This document shows positions 1 to 8,105 of a DNA stretch of 64,000 nt, piece after piece (the stretch's first letter is position 1; every line of letters begins with the position of its first letter). A program made the translations under genes and the position numbers. Origin of the DNA: Acidobacteriota bacterium (GTDB taxonomy: Bacteria; Acidobacteriota; Blastocatellia; Pyrinomonadales; Pyrinomonadaceae); the NCBI GenBank assembly GCA_016718135.1, contig JADKEF010000009.1, positions 92,126-156,125 of the forward strand, read 5' to 3'. The notes beneath the pieces are model-generated. The model was not told the origin of the DNA, did not search any database, and saw nothing but the letters and a program-made list of their open reading frames with translations.

Positions 1-543
1 AGCGACGCCGATCAGCAGGACTGTCATCATCGCTTCTAAATACCCGACCTGAAAGCCCCAGAGGTTGAACGACGTCACCTTCAATCCGATGATAGTCACC
101 AGAAATTGTCCGCCGATACGGAGGAACACACCCATGTTGAGCAATCCGCCGAGTACGATCACTACGCCCGCAGCCCAGCGAACGCGAGGGCCGAATTGCT
201 TTTCGATCAATTGCGGGATCGTAATAACTCCGGAATCGCGGAGCGGCTTAATGCAAAATCCTGTGTAGCCGATCACGAGCATCGACAGAGCCATCGCGAT
301 CCCCGGCGTCGCACCGGCGAAGCCGTACTTGTATCCCGCCTCGGCCGTGTACATACATGTCACGATGCCAAACTCGGTCGCGGCAAGCGACGCGATGCCG
401 AGATAGACGTTCATCTCGCGGCCCGCGACTAGAAAGTCGTCGACCTTGCTGACGTACTTTCGCACGTATAGGCCGGCGGCCATTGTGATCAGGAGATATA
501 GCCCAACGATGCTCCCGTCTAAGAGCCAGTTGAAGTTCGTCAT
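1..543 (-). CDS. Sodium:solute symporter (SSS family), 3' part cut by window edge
   Basis: This open frame starts at the ATG at 543 and runs off the left edge without a stop, giving 181 N-terminal residues of a protein normally 450-600 long. The translation shows alternating hydrophobic membrane helices. The first loop carries the SSS-family signature around VDDFLVAGREM (residues 35-45), followed by a Gly/Ala-rich second helix ending in TEFG. SSS proteins import sugars, uronates, vitamins or organic acids with Na+. It lies 90 nt downstream of the KDPG aldolase gene on the same strand, so a hexuronate or oligouronide substrate is likely, but this is inferred from context only. A hairpin between the two genes could separate or attenuate its transcription. 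Confidence 0.85.
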   Translation of the reverse strand, partial: MTNFNWLLDGSIVGLYLLITMAAGLYVRKYVSKVDDFLVAGREMNVYLGIASLAATEFGIVTCMYTAEAGYKYGFAGATPGIAMALSMLVIGYTGFCIKPLRDSGVITIPQLIEKQFGPRVRWAAGVVIVLGGLLNMGVFLRIGGQFLVTIIGLKVTSFNLWGFQVGYLEAMMTVLLIGVA

Positions 544-560
544 ATCGAATTTTCAGCGAA

Positions 561-600
561 AAAAATGGTGTCCCTTATACTAAGCAGGAACACCATTTTT
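561..600 (-). terminator. Intrinsic terminator-like hairpin between eda and the symporter gene
   Basis: Perfect 11-bp arms (AAAAATGGTGT at 561-571 and its complement at 590-600) flank an 18-nt loop. On the minus strand the stem is followed by seven T residues. It lies between the aldolase stop and the symporter start, so it may end or attenuate the catabolic transcript before the transporter. Confidence 0.6.
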
Positions 601-633
601 GTCCAACGAGATGGACGATGAATTGAAATTTCA

Positions 634-1281
634 TTAACCGCGAGCGTCTTTGACGATCTGGACAAATTGCCGTGCACGCTCGGTCACGATCTCCGGATTG
701 CCTTCGCGGATGGCTTTGACATCGACGAGGTCAGTGCCAACGCCGAGGGCGGCGGCACCAGCCTTGATGAAGTCCGCAGCCGTTGTCAGCGAAACGCCGC
801 CGGTCGGGACCATTTTTATCTGAGGGAACGGACCCTTCAAATTCTTGATATAACTCGCACCGCCCATCGAGCCGCACGGGAAGACCTTCACGATGTCCGC
901 ACCTGCGCTCCATGCCGTAACGACCTCGGTCGGCGTCAACACACCCGGCATCACCGGTGCACTATATCGCTGGCACATCGCGATCGTCGCGAGATTCAAA
1001 GCAGGACTGACGATGAACTGAGCTCCGGCCAACAGACACGCACGAGCGGTCTCCGGATCAAGAACGGTTCCCGCTCCGACCAAGACATCGCTGCCATATT
1101 TATCAGCGACTTTCTCAATTACTTTAATCGCTCCCGGAACGGTCATCGTGATCTCGAGAACATTAACACCGCCAGCCTTGATGGCTTCGATCACCTGCAT
1201 CGCTTCGTCGGCGGATGATGCTCGAACCACGGGCACCAGGCCGAGTTCTTCCAGCTGTTTTACAATTTCTGCTTTTGTCAT
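634..1281 (-). CDS. eda: KDPG / KHG aldolase (2-dehydro-3-deoxyphosphogluconate aldolase)
   Basis: This class I aldolase cleaves 2-keto-3-deoxy-6-phosphogluconate to pyruvate and glyceraldehyde-3-phosphate, the last step of the uronate branch. The 215 residues match the family length and form a single TIM-barrel domain. The general-base glutamate is in LEITM (E43). The GAGTV phosphate/substrate motif is at 69-73. The Schiff-base lysine is K132 in DIVKVFP, followed by the PTGGV phosphate-binding loop near 160. It follows the KDG kinase gene on the same strand, so substrate made by the kinase is used immediately. The start is ATG with no obvious Shine-Dalgarno. A large hairpin repeat fills the gap to the kinase gene. 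Confidence 0.95.
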   Translation of the reverse strand: MTKAEIVKQLEELGLVPVVRASSADEAMQVIEAIKAGGVNVLEITMTVPGAIKVIEKVADKYGSDVLVGAGTVLDPETARACLLAGAQFIVSPALNLATIAMCQRYSAPVMPGVLTPTEVVTAWSAGADIVKVFPCGSMGGASYIKNLKGPFPQIKMVPTGGVSLTTAADFIKAGAAALGVGTDLVDVKAIREGNPEIVTERARQFVQIVKDARG

Positions 1282-1293
1282 AGTGTTATTTTT

Positions 1294-1369
1294 TGCCCGC
1301 GAAATACGCGAAAAGACGCTAAAAAAAAGAGTTCTTAGATTTCGCGTCTTTTCGCGTGTTTCGCGGGCA
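1294..1369. repeat. Intergenic hairpin repeat of the CGCGAAA-word type
   Basis: Two 26-nt arms (1294-1319 and 1344-1369) are complementary with a single mismatch around a 24-nt loop. Each arm is built from recurring GCGAAA / CGCGAAAAGACGC words. It fills almost the whole gap between the KDG kinase stop and the aldolase start. It has no T-run and looks like a REP-like palindromic element rather than a terminator. Confidence 0.75.
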
Positions 1370-1375
1370 CAATTC

Positions 1376-2470
1376 TTACCTGGCTACGCGGGCGCCTCCG
1401 CCTTTCATTACTCTGAGTACATCTGCGAGTCCGACAGTCGTCGTATCGCCCGGCGTGGTCATCGCGAGAGCTCCGTGGGCTGCTCCACAGTTGACTGCCC
1501 ATTCTGGCGACTCGCCCGTAAGGAATCCATAAATGAGTCCCGACGCAAACGAATCACCGCCGCCCACTCGGTCAAAAATATCGAGATCCGGCCGCATGAT
1601 AGCCTGGTGAAGCTCACCTCCCGTAAAGCAAACAGCTCCCCAATCGTTGACCGAGGCAGTTTTAGCATTACGAAGCGTAGTCGCCGCGACTGCGAAATTT
1701 GGAAAATCGGCTACTGCTCGGCGGATCATCTTCTCAAAATTGACGATATCGAGTTTCGAGTGATTCTCGTCCTGCCCCTCGACCTCGTAGCCGAGGCACG
1801 CCGTGAAATCCTCTTCGTTGCCGATCATCACATCGACATACTGTGCGAGATCGCGGTTAACTTCCTGAGCCTTCGCCTGGCCACCGATGGCTTTCCAGAG
1901 GGAGTCGCGGTAATTGAGATCGTACGAAATGATGGTGCCGTGTTTCTTAGCGATCTCCATCGCTTCTTTCGCGACCTCGGGTGTCGATTCGGAAAGTGCA
2001 CAAAAGATGCCGCCGGTGTGGAGCCATCTGGCACCTTCGTCCCCGAAGATCTTTTCCCAGTCGATGTCGCCCTTCTTGAGTTGCGAGACCGCAGTGTTGC
2101 CGCGATCTGAACAGCCAAGTGCGGCTCGAACGCCAAAACCGCGTTCGGTGAAGTTCATCCCGTTACGCACCGTGCGTCCAACGCTGTCGTACTTCGTCCA
2201 TTTCACATGCGACTGATCGACGCCGCCCTGATAGATCAGGTCCTGAACGAGACGCCCGATCGGGTTATCGGCAAGAGCCGTAACGACCGCCGCGTCGAGG
2301 CCGAAACATCGCTTGAGGCCGCGAGCCACATTGTACTCGCCGCCGCCTTCCCACACTTCAAATGAGCGTGTCGTGTGTATACGCTTGTCACCCGGATCGA
2401 GCCGGAGCATCACTTCGCCGAGGGAAACTATGTCCCATTTACATTCGTCTTTTGGTCTAATATTAAGCAT
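1376..2470 (-). CDS. kdgK: 2-dehydro-3-deoxygluconokinase (KDG kinase, PfkB family)
   Basis: This cytosolic PfkB-family carbohydrate kinase phosphorylates 2-keto-3-deoxygluconate to KDPG. The 364 residues begin with the typical DIVSLGEVMLRL strand. A substrate-binding GGGEYNVARGLKR motif lies near residues 42-54. The C-terminal catalytic motif reads DRVGGGDSFASG, with the catalytic Asp in GGGDS where GAGDT is most common. It lies between kduD and eda in the same direction, which makes KDG rather than fructose or ribose the natural substrate. The start ATG has no strong Shine-Dalgarno. The 73-nt gap to kduD shows no recognised element. Confidence 0.9.
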   Translation of the reverse strand: MLNIRPKDECKWDIVSLGEVMLRLDPGDKRIHTTRSFEVWEGGGEYNVARGLKRCFGLDAAVVTALADNPIGRLVQDLIYQGGVDQSHVKWTKYDSVGRTVRNGMNFTERGFGVRAALGCSDRGNTAVSQLKKGDIDWEKIFGDEGARWLHTGGIFCALSESTPEVAKEAMEIAKKHGTIISYDLNYRDSLWKAIGGQAKAQEVNRDLAQYVDVMIGNEEDFTACLGYEVEGQDENHSKLDIVNFEKMIRRAVADFPNFAVAATTLRNAKTASVNDWGAVCFTGGELHQAIMRPDLDIFDRVGGGDSFASGLIYGFLTGESPEWAVNCGAAHGALAMTTPGDTTTVGLADVLRVMKGGGARVAR

Positions 2471-2543
2471 GTTATCTACGTGTTTACCGAGGCCCTATGG
2501 TTCCCGGTTCTGACTGCTTCTGCCACTGCCGCTCTCACCCAAC

Positions 2544-3308
2544 CTATCTTCCCATCCAGCCGCCGTCAACAACAAGGATGTGGCCATTCATATAATCGCT
2601 TGCCGGTGCGGACAAAAAAACCGCAGCTCCGGCGATGTCATCCGGATCGCCCCAGCGTCCCGCCGGGATGCGTTCGAGTATCTGGCGATTTCGCGTCTCG
2701 TCTGCCTGTAATGCCGCCGTATTATTGGTCGCAATATAGCCGGGAGCGATAGCGTTTACATTTATATCGAGCTTCGCCCATTCATTGGCGAGAGCTTTGG
2801 TCAGGCCGGCGACAGCAGATTTTGAAGCCGTATAAGCCGGAACCGTGATGCCGCCTTGGAATGATAGCAGCGATGCGATGTTCACGATCTTGCCGCTACC
2901 TTGCTCGATCATCTTGCGCCCGGCCGCCTGTGAGAGGCGAAAGACGCTCGACAGGTTTACGTTGATGACGGCCTGCCAGTCATCCTCAGTAAAATCTACC
3001 GCCGGGGCACGGCGGATCATTCCGGCATTATTGATCAGAATGTCGATGCGGCCAAATTCCGCGATCACGCCATCGATCAAATGCTGAGGTGTCGCGACCT
3101 CAGCCATATCGCCCGAGACCTCGATGGCCCGTCGGCCAAGTTTCGCGACAGTCTCCACTGTGTCGGCGGCATCACCCGTCTTTCGGGAGTGACACGCTAC
3201 ATCGGCGCCTGCCTCAGCTAGTGCGACCGCGATCGCACGGCCAATTCCCGTGGCCGAACCAGTCACGAGGGCTACTTTGCCTGCAAGAGAAAATTTATCG
3301 ACAACCAT
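2544..3308 (-). CDS. kduD: 2-dehydro-3-deoxy-D-gluconate 5-dehydrogenase (SDR)
   Basis: This classical short-chain dehydrogenase of 254 residues reduces 2,5-diketo-3-deoxygluconate to KDG with NAD(P)H. The cofactor motif TGSATGIG is at residues 16-23 and NNAG is near 93-96. The catalytic Ser, Tyr and Lys are S146, Y159 and K163 (YTASK). The C-terminal VVDGGW end is typical of KduD and gluconate dehydrogenases. It is 9 nt downstream of the KduI-like isomerase gene, the enzyme that would supply its substrate. SDR sequences alone do not fix the substrate, so the assignment rests on the operon partners kduI, kdgK and eda. Confidence 0.85.
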   Translation of the reverse strand: MVVDKFSLAGKVALVTGSATGIGRAIAVALAEAGADVACHSRKTGDAADTVETVAKLGRRAIEVSGDMAEVATPQHLIDGVIAEFGRIDILINNAGMIRRAPAVDFTEDDWQAVINVNLSSVFRLSQAAGRKMIEQGSGKIVNIASLLSFQGGITVPAYTASKSAVAGLTKALANEWAKLDINVNAIAPGYIATNNTAALQADETRNRQILERIPAGRWGDPDDIAGAAVFLSAPASDYMNGHILVVDGGWMGR

Positions 3309-3317
3309 AATTCAAAA

Positions 3318-4151
3318 TTACTTCTGTGACGCTTCGAGCCCGGAAACTCCGGTCGCAAATTCCGGCTGCACGTTCACCACGCCAAACTGCCGGTCGTCGC
3401 CCTCTTTGTTGGCCGCCATCATCCAAAGAAAATTGATCGAACCGCCGGGAGCCGCGACATTCGGGTGATAGCCCTTAGGCATCACAACGACATCGCCCTC
3501 GCGAACGACCTGCACCAGCTCCGGCGTCTCACCATCGGTATAGACCATCTGGATTCCAAATTGTGGAGCGGGCATGTCGATGTAGAGATAGGCTTCCTCG
3601 AGTAAATTTGCATGTTCGTGCGGAGGCCATGACGTCCAGTTACCTTCGGTCGAGAACGTGACGCCTGCCATGATGCGGCCCGCCTCGACGTTCTTGCCAA
3701 GCAGAATGTTGAGGTCGCGTTCGGTCGGAACCTTGCCGGCTATGAAGTGCAATGCGGGATCCTTACGGACATCATCGAAACCGACGAACTGCAACGGATA
3801 CTGCTTTTCGACCGGCGACGAGAGCTCCGCCAGGTCGAACGCACCATCGCTCGCCGCGATAATACTCGAGTCGCGTGGAACGTAGAGAGCATCGTAGAGT
3901 TTCATCGCGAAGGTCTGCCCTCCGGTCGTCACGTGGCCCGAGCCGCCGAGACAGATCAAGCCGGTCTCGTGGGTTTCATTTTCAAACGCGATCGGTGCGT
4001 CGCCTGCCTCGATGATGATGCGGCCGTAGAAGAGATTTCGTGTCGCCGTCTCGCCGGGCTTTACCGAGATCGTTCGGCCTTTCTGCTTGTTTGTTCCCTT
4101 AATGACGCATGTCGCGGGATCGATGTTCTCAAGCTTGGTCTGTGTCTGCAT
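3318..4151 (-). CDS. kduI: KduI/IolB-family sugar isomerase (probable 5-keto-4-deoxyuronate isomerase)
   Basis: This is a bicupin protein of 277 residues. The second cupin carries a metal site that can be read as H178 and H180 (PPHEH), E185 (LLEEAY) and H229 (GYHP), the His-His-Glu-His set of the KduI/IolB family. KduI converts 5-keto-4-deoxyuronate, produced from unsaturated galacturonate, to 2,5-diketo-3-deoxygluconate. Local sequence such as YTDG and MPKGYHP resembles IolB (5-deoxyglucuronate isomerase) more than enterobacterial KduI. No other inositol gene is nearby and kduD follows directly, so a KduI role is favoured. The start ATG has a good ribosome site (AGGTGA). The gene belongs to the leftward operon after the ROK regulator. 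Confidence 0.75.
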   Translation of the reverse strand: MQTQTKLENIDPATCVIKGTNKQKGRTISVKPGETATRNLFYGRIIIEAGDAPIAFENETHETGLICLGGSGHVTTGGQTFAMKLYDALYVPRDSSIIAASDGAFDLAELSSPVEKQYPLQFVGFDDVRKDPALHFIAGKVPTERDLNILLGKNVEAGRIMAGVTFSTEGNWTSWPPHEHANLLEEAYLYIDMPAPQFGIQMVYTDGETPELVQVVREGDVVVMPKGYHPNVAAPGGSINFLWMMAANKEGDDRQFGVVNVQPEFATGVSGLEASQK

Positions 4152-4165
4152 ATTTCACCTACTTT

Positions 4166-5353
4166 CTATAGCGATGCAAGAAATCCTTCGACGGCGAGTT
4201 CGAGTGCTCCACCGATGGCTGAACCGGCGGGTTCACCGGCCTCGACTGTCCAGCCCTGCGTTTTTCCGACGATGCTTTGACCGATCGCGGCACGCATCGG
4301 CCCCTCGATAAACTCCCATCCGTAAACAAGTCGTCCGCTGATCACCACACGCGGGATGCCGACGCCCATAATAACATTGGCGATGCCGATGCCGAGATAC
4401 TCGCCGATCTTCTCGAGCGTCTTGCGTGAACGGACATCGCCGACAGAGGCCTTGCTAACGATCTCAACAAATCTAGGGACTTTTTCCCCCGTTCGCGGCG
4501 GCCTGTCGCCGAGATACAAAGAAGACGCCGAGGAGGCTGACGCGTATTTTTCCCAGCAACCGCGATTGCCGCAGACGCAAGGTTTGCCGCCCGCAAGGAT
4601 CGTCATGTGACCAAACTCACCGGCCACGCCGCGTCCCGCTCCGGTTCCGCGATAAACTTCGCTACCGATCACGAGGCCGACACCGATGCCGGTTCCCGAG
4701 CGGACGAGGATAAAATTGGTCATCAACCCATCCTCAGAATCTCTGATCTTAAGACGGGCCTCGTACATGGCTGCAGCAGTCGAATCATTATCAACTACGA
4801 CTCGAGCACCGGTAGCCGCAAAGGCATTTTCAATGTCAACGTTCTTCCAGCCAAGATTCGGAGCAAATACAAGCTTGCGGCGGCTCTCATCCGCCATGCC
4901 GGGAACGCTTACGCCGATCACGGCAAGAGTTTTGTTCGGCTGCTTCGCGAGCAACTCATTCAAACTCTGCTTTGCAAGCGAGAGAGCCTTCCAGGCCTCG
5001 GCCGGCGTTTCGAATTCGATCTCGTCTGACAGTTCACCACTCAATGTCGTCAGACCGATCTGCGACCGGCGAACGCCAAGGTTGATCCCGGCAAAAATAA
5101 GATCGTTAGCAGCGAAGGAGAGATATCTGGCCCTACGCTTGCCATCCTCGGAATACGACTCTTCCCGCAGGATACCGGATGCGATCAGCGGTTTGACGTG
5201 TTCCGATACGGTGCTCTTGTCGATCGACAAACGGGCCGCGATCTCGGTCCGCATGATCGGCTGCGAAGCTCTGATCAGCCGCAGGAGCTGATTGCTCTTT
5301 CGGGTGGACGATGTCATCGCCGCACGATGCCGATATAACAGACCGTTATCCAT
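4166..5353 (-). CDS. ROK-family transcriptional regulator
   Basis: This 395-residue protein combines an N-terminal winged helix-turn-helix (about residues 18-80, with RTEIAARL and DKSTVSEHV forming the HTH) and a ROK sugar-kinase-like domain. The diagnostic zinc motif CVCGNRGCWE follows GEFGHM near residue 260. The kinase-type DNDSTAAAM loop is at about 187-195. NagC, XylR and Mlc belong to this family and are inactivated by sugar or sugar-phosphate ligands. Its place inside the uronate operon suggests it senses a pathway intermediate such as KDG. M13 is an alternative start. The operator is unknown; the 15-bp palindrome at 8015-8029 is one candidate. Confidence 0.88.
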   Translation of the reverse strand: MDNGLLYRHRAAMTSSTRKSNQLLRLIRASQPIMRTEIAARLSIDKSTVSEHVKPLIASGILREESYSEDGKRRARYLSFAANDLIFAGINLGVRRSQIGLTTLSGELSDEIEFETPAEAWKALSLAKQSLNELLAKQPNKTLAVIGVSVPGMADESRRKLVFAPNLGWKNVDIENAFAATGARVVVDNDSTAAAMYEARLKIRDSEDGLMTNFILVRSGTGIGVGLVIGSEVYRGTGAGRGVAGEFGHMTILAGGKPCVCGNRGCWEKYASASSASSLYLGDRPPRTGEKVPRFVEIVSKASVGDVRSRKTLEKIGEYLGIGIANVIMGVGIPRVVISGRLVYGWEFIEGPMRAAIGQSIVGKTQGWTVEAGEPAGSAIGGALELAVEGFLASL

Positions 5354-5373
5354 TTCGCGTTATTATAACACGA

Positions 5374-6948
5374 CTACAGCGACACCGTTTGCTCCGCCCA
5401 GAATTGAAACTCACGATGCTTCAAAATTTCGGCCTTTGCCTGTATCTCGCCGCTCGCCGTTCTGCGTACATATTCGAATAGGCGCTCGCCGACCTCGGCG
5501 ATTGATTCAGTACCATCGATGACGCCTCCGGCAGAGATATCAAGGTCTTGAGACATTTTTTCAAATACCCGATTGTTCGATGCAAGCTTGAGTACGGGTG
5601 CTATCGCGTTCCCGATCGTTGTGCCGTTTCCGGTAGTAAAGACAACGACCGTGGCTCCGGCAGCGACAAGTCCGGGCGTCGATTCCTGATCATAACCCGG
5701 CCCTTGCATCAAGTTGATACCGCGGACCTTTGGAGTTTCGGCATACTCTAAGGTGTCCTCAATGCGTGTCGTTCCCGCCTTGATGATCGCACCTAGACTT
5801 TTGATCGTGATATTCAACAAGCCGCCGGCTTTGTTGCCGGTGCTCGGATTCTGGCCGAGGACGCCGCCGAATTTCGAAGCGTATTCCTTATACCAATCGA
5901 CCATTGCGTAGATCTTGCGACCGACCGTCGCGTCTTTTGCTCGGTTTGCGAGGATGTGTTCGGCTCCGCAAAACTCCGGCACCTCGGTGAGCAAGACGGT
6001 GCCGCCGCTTTTCACAAGCATATCGGATGCGTACCCAAGCGATGGATTGGCCGAGATGCCCGAGAATCCGTCTGAGCTGCCGCACTTTACACCGAGGACG
6101 AGTTCGCTGATAGGGAATTCCGCACGCTCGCATTTATTCACCTCGGGCAGCATTTTCTGTACTTCTTTCAAGCCGATCTCGATCGCTGATTGTGTGCCGC
6201 CGACATCTTGTATGCCGATCTTGAAGATCGGTTTTTCGATCGGCTTGTCGCGGTCGGTGAGATATTTTTCAACGAAAGTCAGGTTCGTCTTTTCGCAGCC
6301 GAGGTCGATCAGGATGACGCCGCCGACGTTAGGGTGATCGGCGTAATTAGAGAGCGTGCGCATCATCACGTCGAGATTTGAGCCGTCCTGACAGCCACAG
6401 CCTTTGTTGTGCGGAATGGCAACGACACCGTCGACGTTGGGGAACTTTTCGCGGCTGTAATGCAGGAACTCAGACATAATCGAGATCTGCGTCGCCTCAT
6501 GGCTCGCACACATCGATGTCGGAACGATCAATACAAAATTGCGCGTCCCAACTCGCCCGTCGGGCCGCCGGAATCCCATAAAGGTCGCCGTCTCGTCCGG
6601 CGAAAAATACTCCGGTGCCGGCGTGTGCAGATCGTCCTCAATATCACGAACGACCGGAACGTCGTCGGTCATGTTCTCGTGCGTCACCCAATCGCCCTTG
6701 GCTATTCCAAGCGAAGTCCCGATCGGCTGGCCGTATTGTCTGACAAATTCACCTGCCGAAATGTCGTGAGTCGCAAAACGGTGTCCCGGAGGCACAGCTT
6801 TAGCGACCTCCACTAGGTCGCCATTCGGCAGCATGACCACAAGGCCGTCAGCCGTTTCATTTTTGACCACAGCGACATTATCGTCAGGGTTGACGATGAT
6901 AGCGTAGTCGCTTATCGCGGCCGGTTGTTCGGCGAAAGTATCTAACAT
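5374..6948 (-). CDS. uxaA: Altronate dehydratase (UxaA/GarD family)
   Basis: The protein dehydrates D-altronate to KDG in the galacturonate pathway. It combines an N-terminal SAF domain (about residues 12-90) with the altronate/galactarate dehydratase catalytic region. The latter is marked by RPDGRVGTRNF, the GCGCQDG cysteine cluster, LGVKCGSSDGFSG and the NPSTGNKAGGL motif. The length of about 524 residues is normal for fused UxaA. I choose ATG at 6948, which follows the stop of the NagB-like gene by one base (TGATATG), over an in-frame TTG at 6957. The close spacing implies translational coupling. Galactarate dehydratase activity cannot be excluded from sequence alone, but the neighbours favour altronate. 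Confidence 0.88.
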   Translation of the reverse strand: MLDTFAEQPAAISDYAIIVNPDDNVAVVKNETADGLVVMLPNGDLVEVAKAVPPGHRFATHDISAGEFVRQYGQPIGTSLGIAKGDWVTHENMTDDVPVVRDIEDDLHTPAPEYFSPDETATFMGFRRPDGRVGTRNFVLIVPTSMCASHEATQISIMSEFLHYSREKFPNVDGVVAIPHNKGCGCQDGSNLDVMMRTLSNYADHPNVGGVILIDLGCEKTNLTFVEKYLTDRDKPIEKPIFKIGIQDVGGTQSAIEIGLKEVQKMLPEVNKCERAEFPISELVLGVKCGSSDGFSGISANPSLGYASDMLVKSGGTVLLTEVPEFCGAEHILANRAKDATVGRKIYAMVDWYKEYASKFGGVLGQNPSTGNKAGGLLNITIKSLGAIIKAGTTRIEDTLEYAETPKVRGINLMQGPGYDQESTPGLVAAGATVVVFTTGNGTTIGNAIAPVLKLASNNRVFEKMSQDLDISAGGVIDGTESIAEVGERLFEYVRRTASGEIQAKAEILKHREFQFWAEQTVSL

Positions 6949-6949
6949 A

Positions 6950-7876
6950 TCAGGCAATCAGATCCGGTAAAACGTACGAACGAACATCGGGATGAAGGCG
7001 AACAAGCAGTCCAGGATTTTCGTCAACCTGTCTCGCTAGTTCAGATTCATCAGTCGACAATTCAGTTTCGATCAATCTCTTGAAACTAGGTATCTTGCCC
7101 GGTGCGGTCGAGGCGTCGACGATCGATTGCACGATCCGCTTTGCGCTCAGTATCGCCGCAGGGCCAAGGGTAAGTATGTACTTGGCGTTGCGGCACTCAG
7201 CTTCGTCCGCCTCTGAAATTGCACTGCCGCCGACCTTGAATTTAGCGATGTGGTGCTCGAGTATCGTCTCGCTGATTGGGATGATGCCGACAAAGTCATC
7301 CAGCGAAGCTCCGCAGCCTGGTTTTATATAGCATAGATGTGACGCGGCCTCGGCCTCAGGCCCCAACCCAAGAAAAAATAGATCGATGCCGCCGAGGGAA
7401 TTGAGATTTTCGAGATATGCAGCCAATTCGCGCTCGATATCGTCGGTCTCGGTGATCATCGGCGTAAAACTTTTGATCTTTGCAAAGAAGTTCGGGCCTA
7501 GCAGCCTTTCGAAATCGCGAACGAAGCTTAAGCCGTTTGCCATCCGCATCGGTGCTAGAGCATCCTGTGTAAAAACATTCAGCCGGCCCAACAATTCATC
7601 TATTTCAGTAGTTTCTGCAAGCTCAGCAATTCTGCGATACATCGCCTGCGCACCTCGGCCGCCAAGGAGAACCATCGTGATATCGCCGGGCTTCTCGCCG
7701 GCGTACCCGATCAGCTCGTTTAACATCGCTTCGCCTACGGCCTGCTCATTTTCAAGGACGTTATAGCGGAAGATCGCTCCCGAGGGAGTCGTGGCCCGTT
7801 GTTCCTGAGGGAGCCTCAACCAGACGTTGTTTTCTGAGACTCGACGGTCTACTATCATTTTGGCAGAGCTTTCCAT
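6950..7876 (-). CDS. NagB/6-phosphogluconolactonase-like sugar-phosphate isomerase family protein
   Basis: The 308-residue product belongs to the NagB/RpiA-like superfamily of sugar-phosphate isomerases, deaminases and lactonases. Recognisable features are a VLLGGRGAQAMYRRIAEL phosphate-loop region near residues 69-86, FFLGLGPEAEAASH near 167-180 (the place of the GIGxxGHIAFN motif), and a C-terminal ILTLGPAAILSAKRI segment like that of glucosamine-6-phosphate deaminase. The key catalytic Asp/His pattern of NagB is not obvious, so the reaction is unknown. It is the first gene of the leftward uronate operon. That suggests lactone opening or aldose-ketose isomerisation of a uronate, for example replacing the missing UxaC step; this is inference. 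Confidence 0.6.
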   Translation of the reverse strand: MESSAKMIVDRRVSENNVWLRLPQEQRATTPSGAIFRYNVLENEQAVGEAMLNELIGYAGEKPGDITMVLLGGRGAQAMYRRIAELAETTEIDELLGRLNVFTQDALAPMRMANGLSFVRDFERLLGPNFFAKIKSFTPMITETDDIERELAAYLENLNSLGGIDLFFLGLGPEAEAASHLCYIKPGCGASLDDFVGIIPISETILEHHIAKFKVGGSAISEADEAECRNAKYILTLGPAAILSAKRIVQSIVDASTAPGKIPSFKRLIETELSTDESELARQVDENPGLLVRLHPDVRSYVLPDLIA

Positions 7877-7885
7877 TTACCGATT

Positions 7886-7915
7886 ATTGTAATTGGTTAA
7901 ACCAATTAAAATCAA
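7886..7915 (-). promoter_or_regulatory. Leftward promoter with GntR/UxuR-like operator in the spacer
   Basis: On the minus strand TTGATT (complement of 7910-7915) and TACAAT (complement of 7886-7891) form a sigma-70-like pair with an 18-nt spacer. Inside and overlapping the spacer is the perfect 17-bp palindrome AATTGGTT-A-AACCAATT (7891-7907). Its core, TTGGT-TAA-ACCAA, fits the TGGTnnnACCA pattern of FadR-subfamily GntR regulators such as UxuR and ExuR. The -10 is only about ten bases from the start codon at 7876, so the mRNA would be nearly leaderless. No GntR gene occurs in this window. Confidence 0.55.
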
Positions 7916-8105
7916 GTAGAATTTTGCAAAAATTGGCCATCGGATGTGAATCTCACCTATCTATATATAAATGTTAGTCATTGATGACAATTATAATGCT
8001 TGACAATCTGGATAAGTTTGATTCAAACTAGCGTCACAAACCAGAAGTGGTAATACCTTTAAGTCTTTTTGTGCGCTTCAGTGGCGTGGTCCGTAGTTAA
8101 ATCTT
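7916..8105. promoter_or_regulatory. Divergent intergenic control region of the uronate operons
   Basis: This AT-rich stretch separates the two operons. It contains TATAAT at 7992-7997, TTGACA at 8000-8005 and two further palindromes. One is GTCAT-TG-ATGAC (7977-7988). The other is the perfect AGTTTGA-T-TCAAACT (8015-8029), which resembles ROK/XylR operators in having AGTTTG half sites. No single -35/-10 pair for the rightward operon is convincing, and the rightward start at 8106 lacks a Shine-Dalgarno. Confidence 0.45.

Noticed and set aside
1148..2110. 320-codon open frame on the plus strand opposite the KDG kinase gene
   Set aside because: It is antisense to a clear PfkB kinase and its translation has no recognisable domain and many Arg/Ser-rich stretches. 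Long antisense frames are expected at this GC content.
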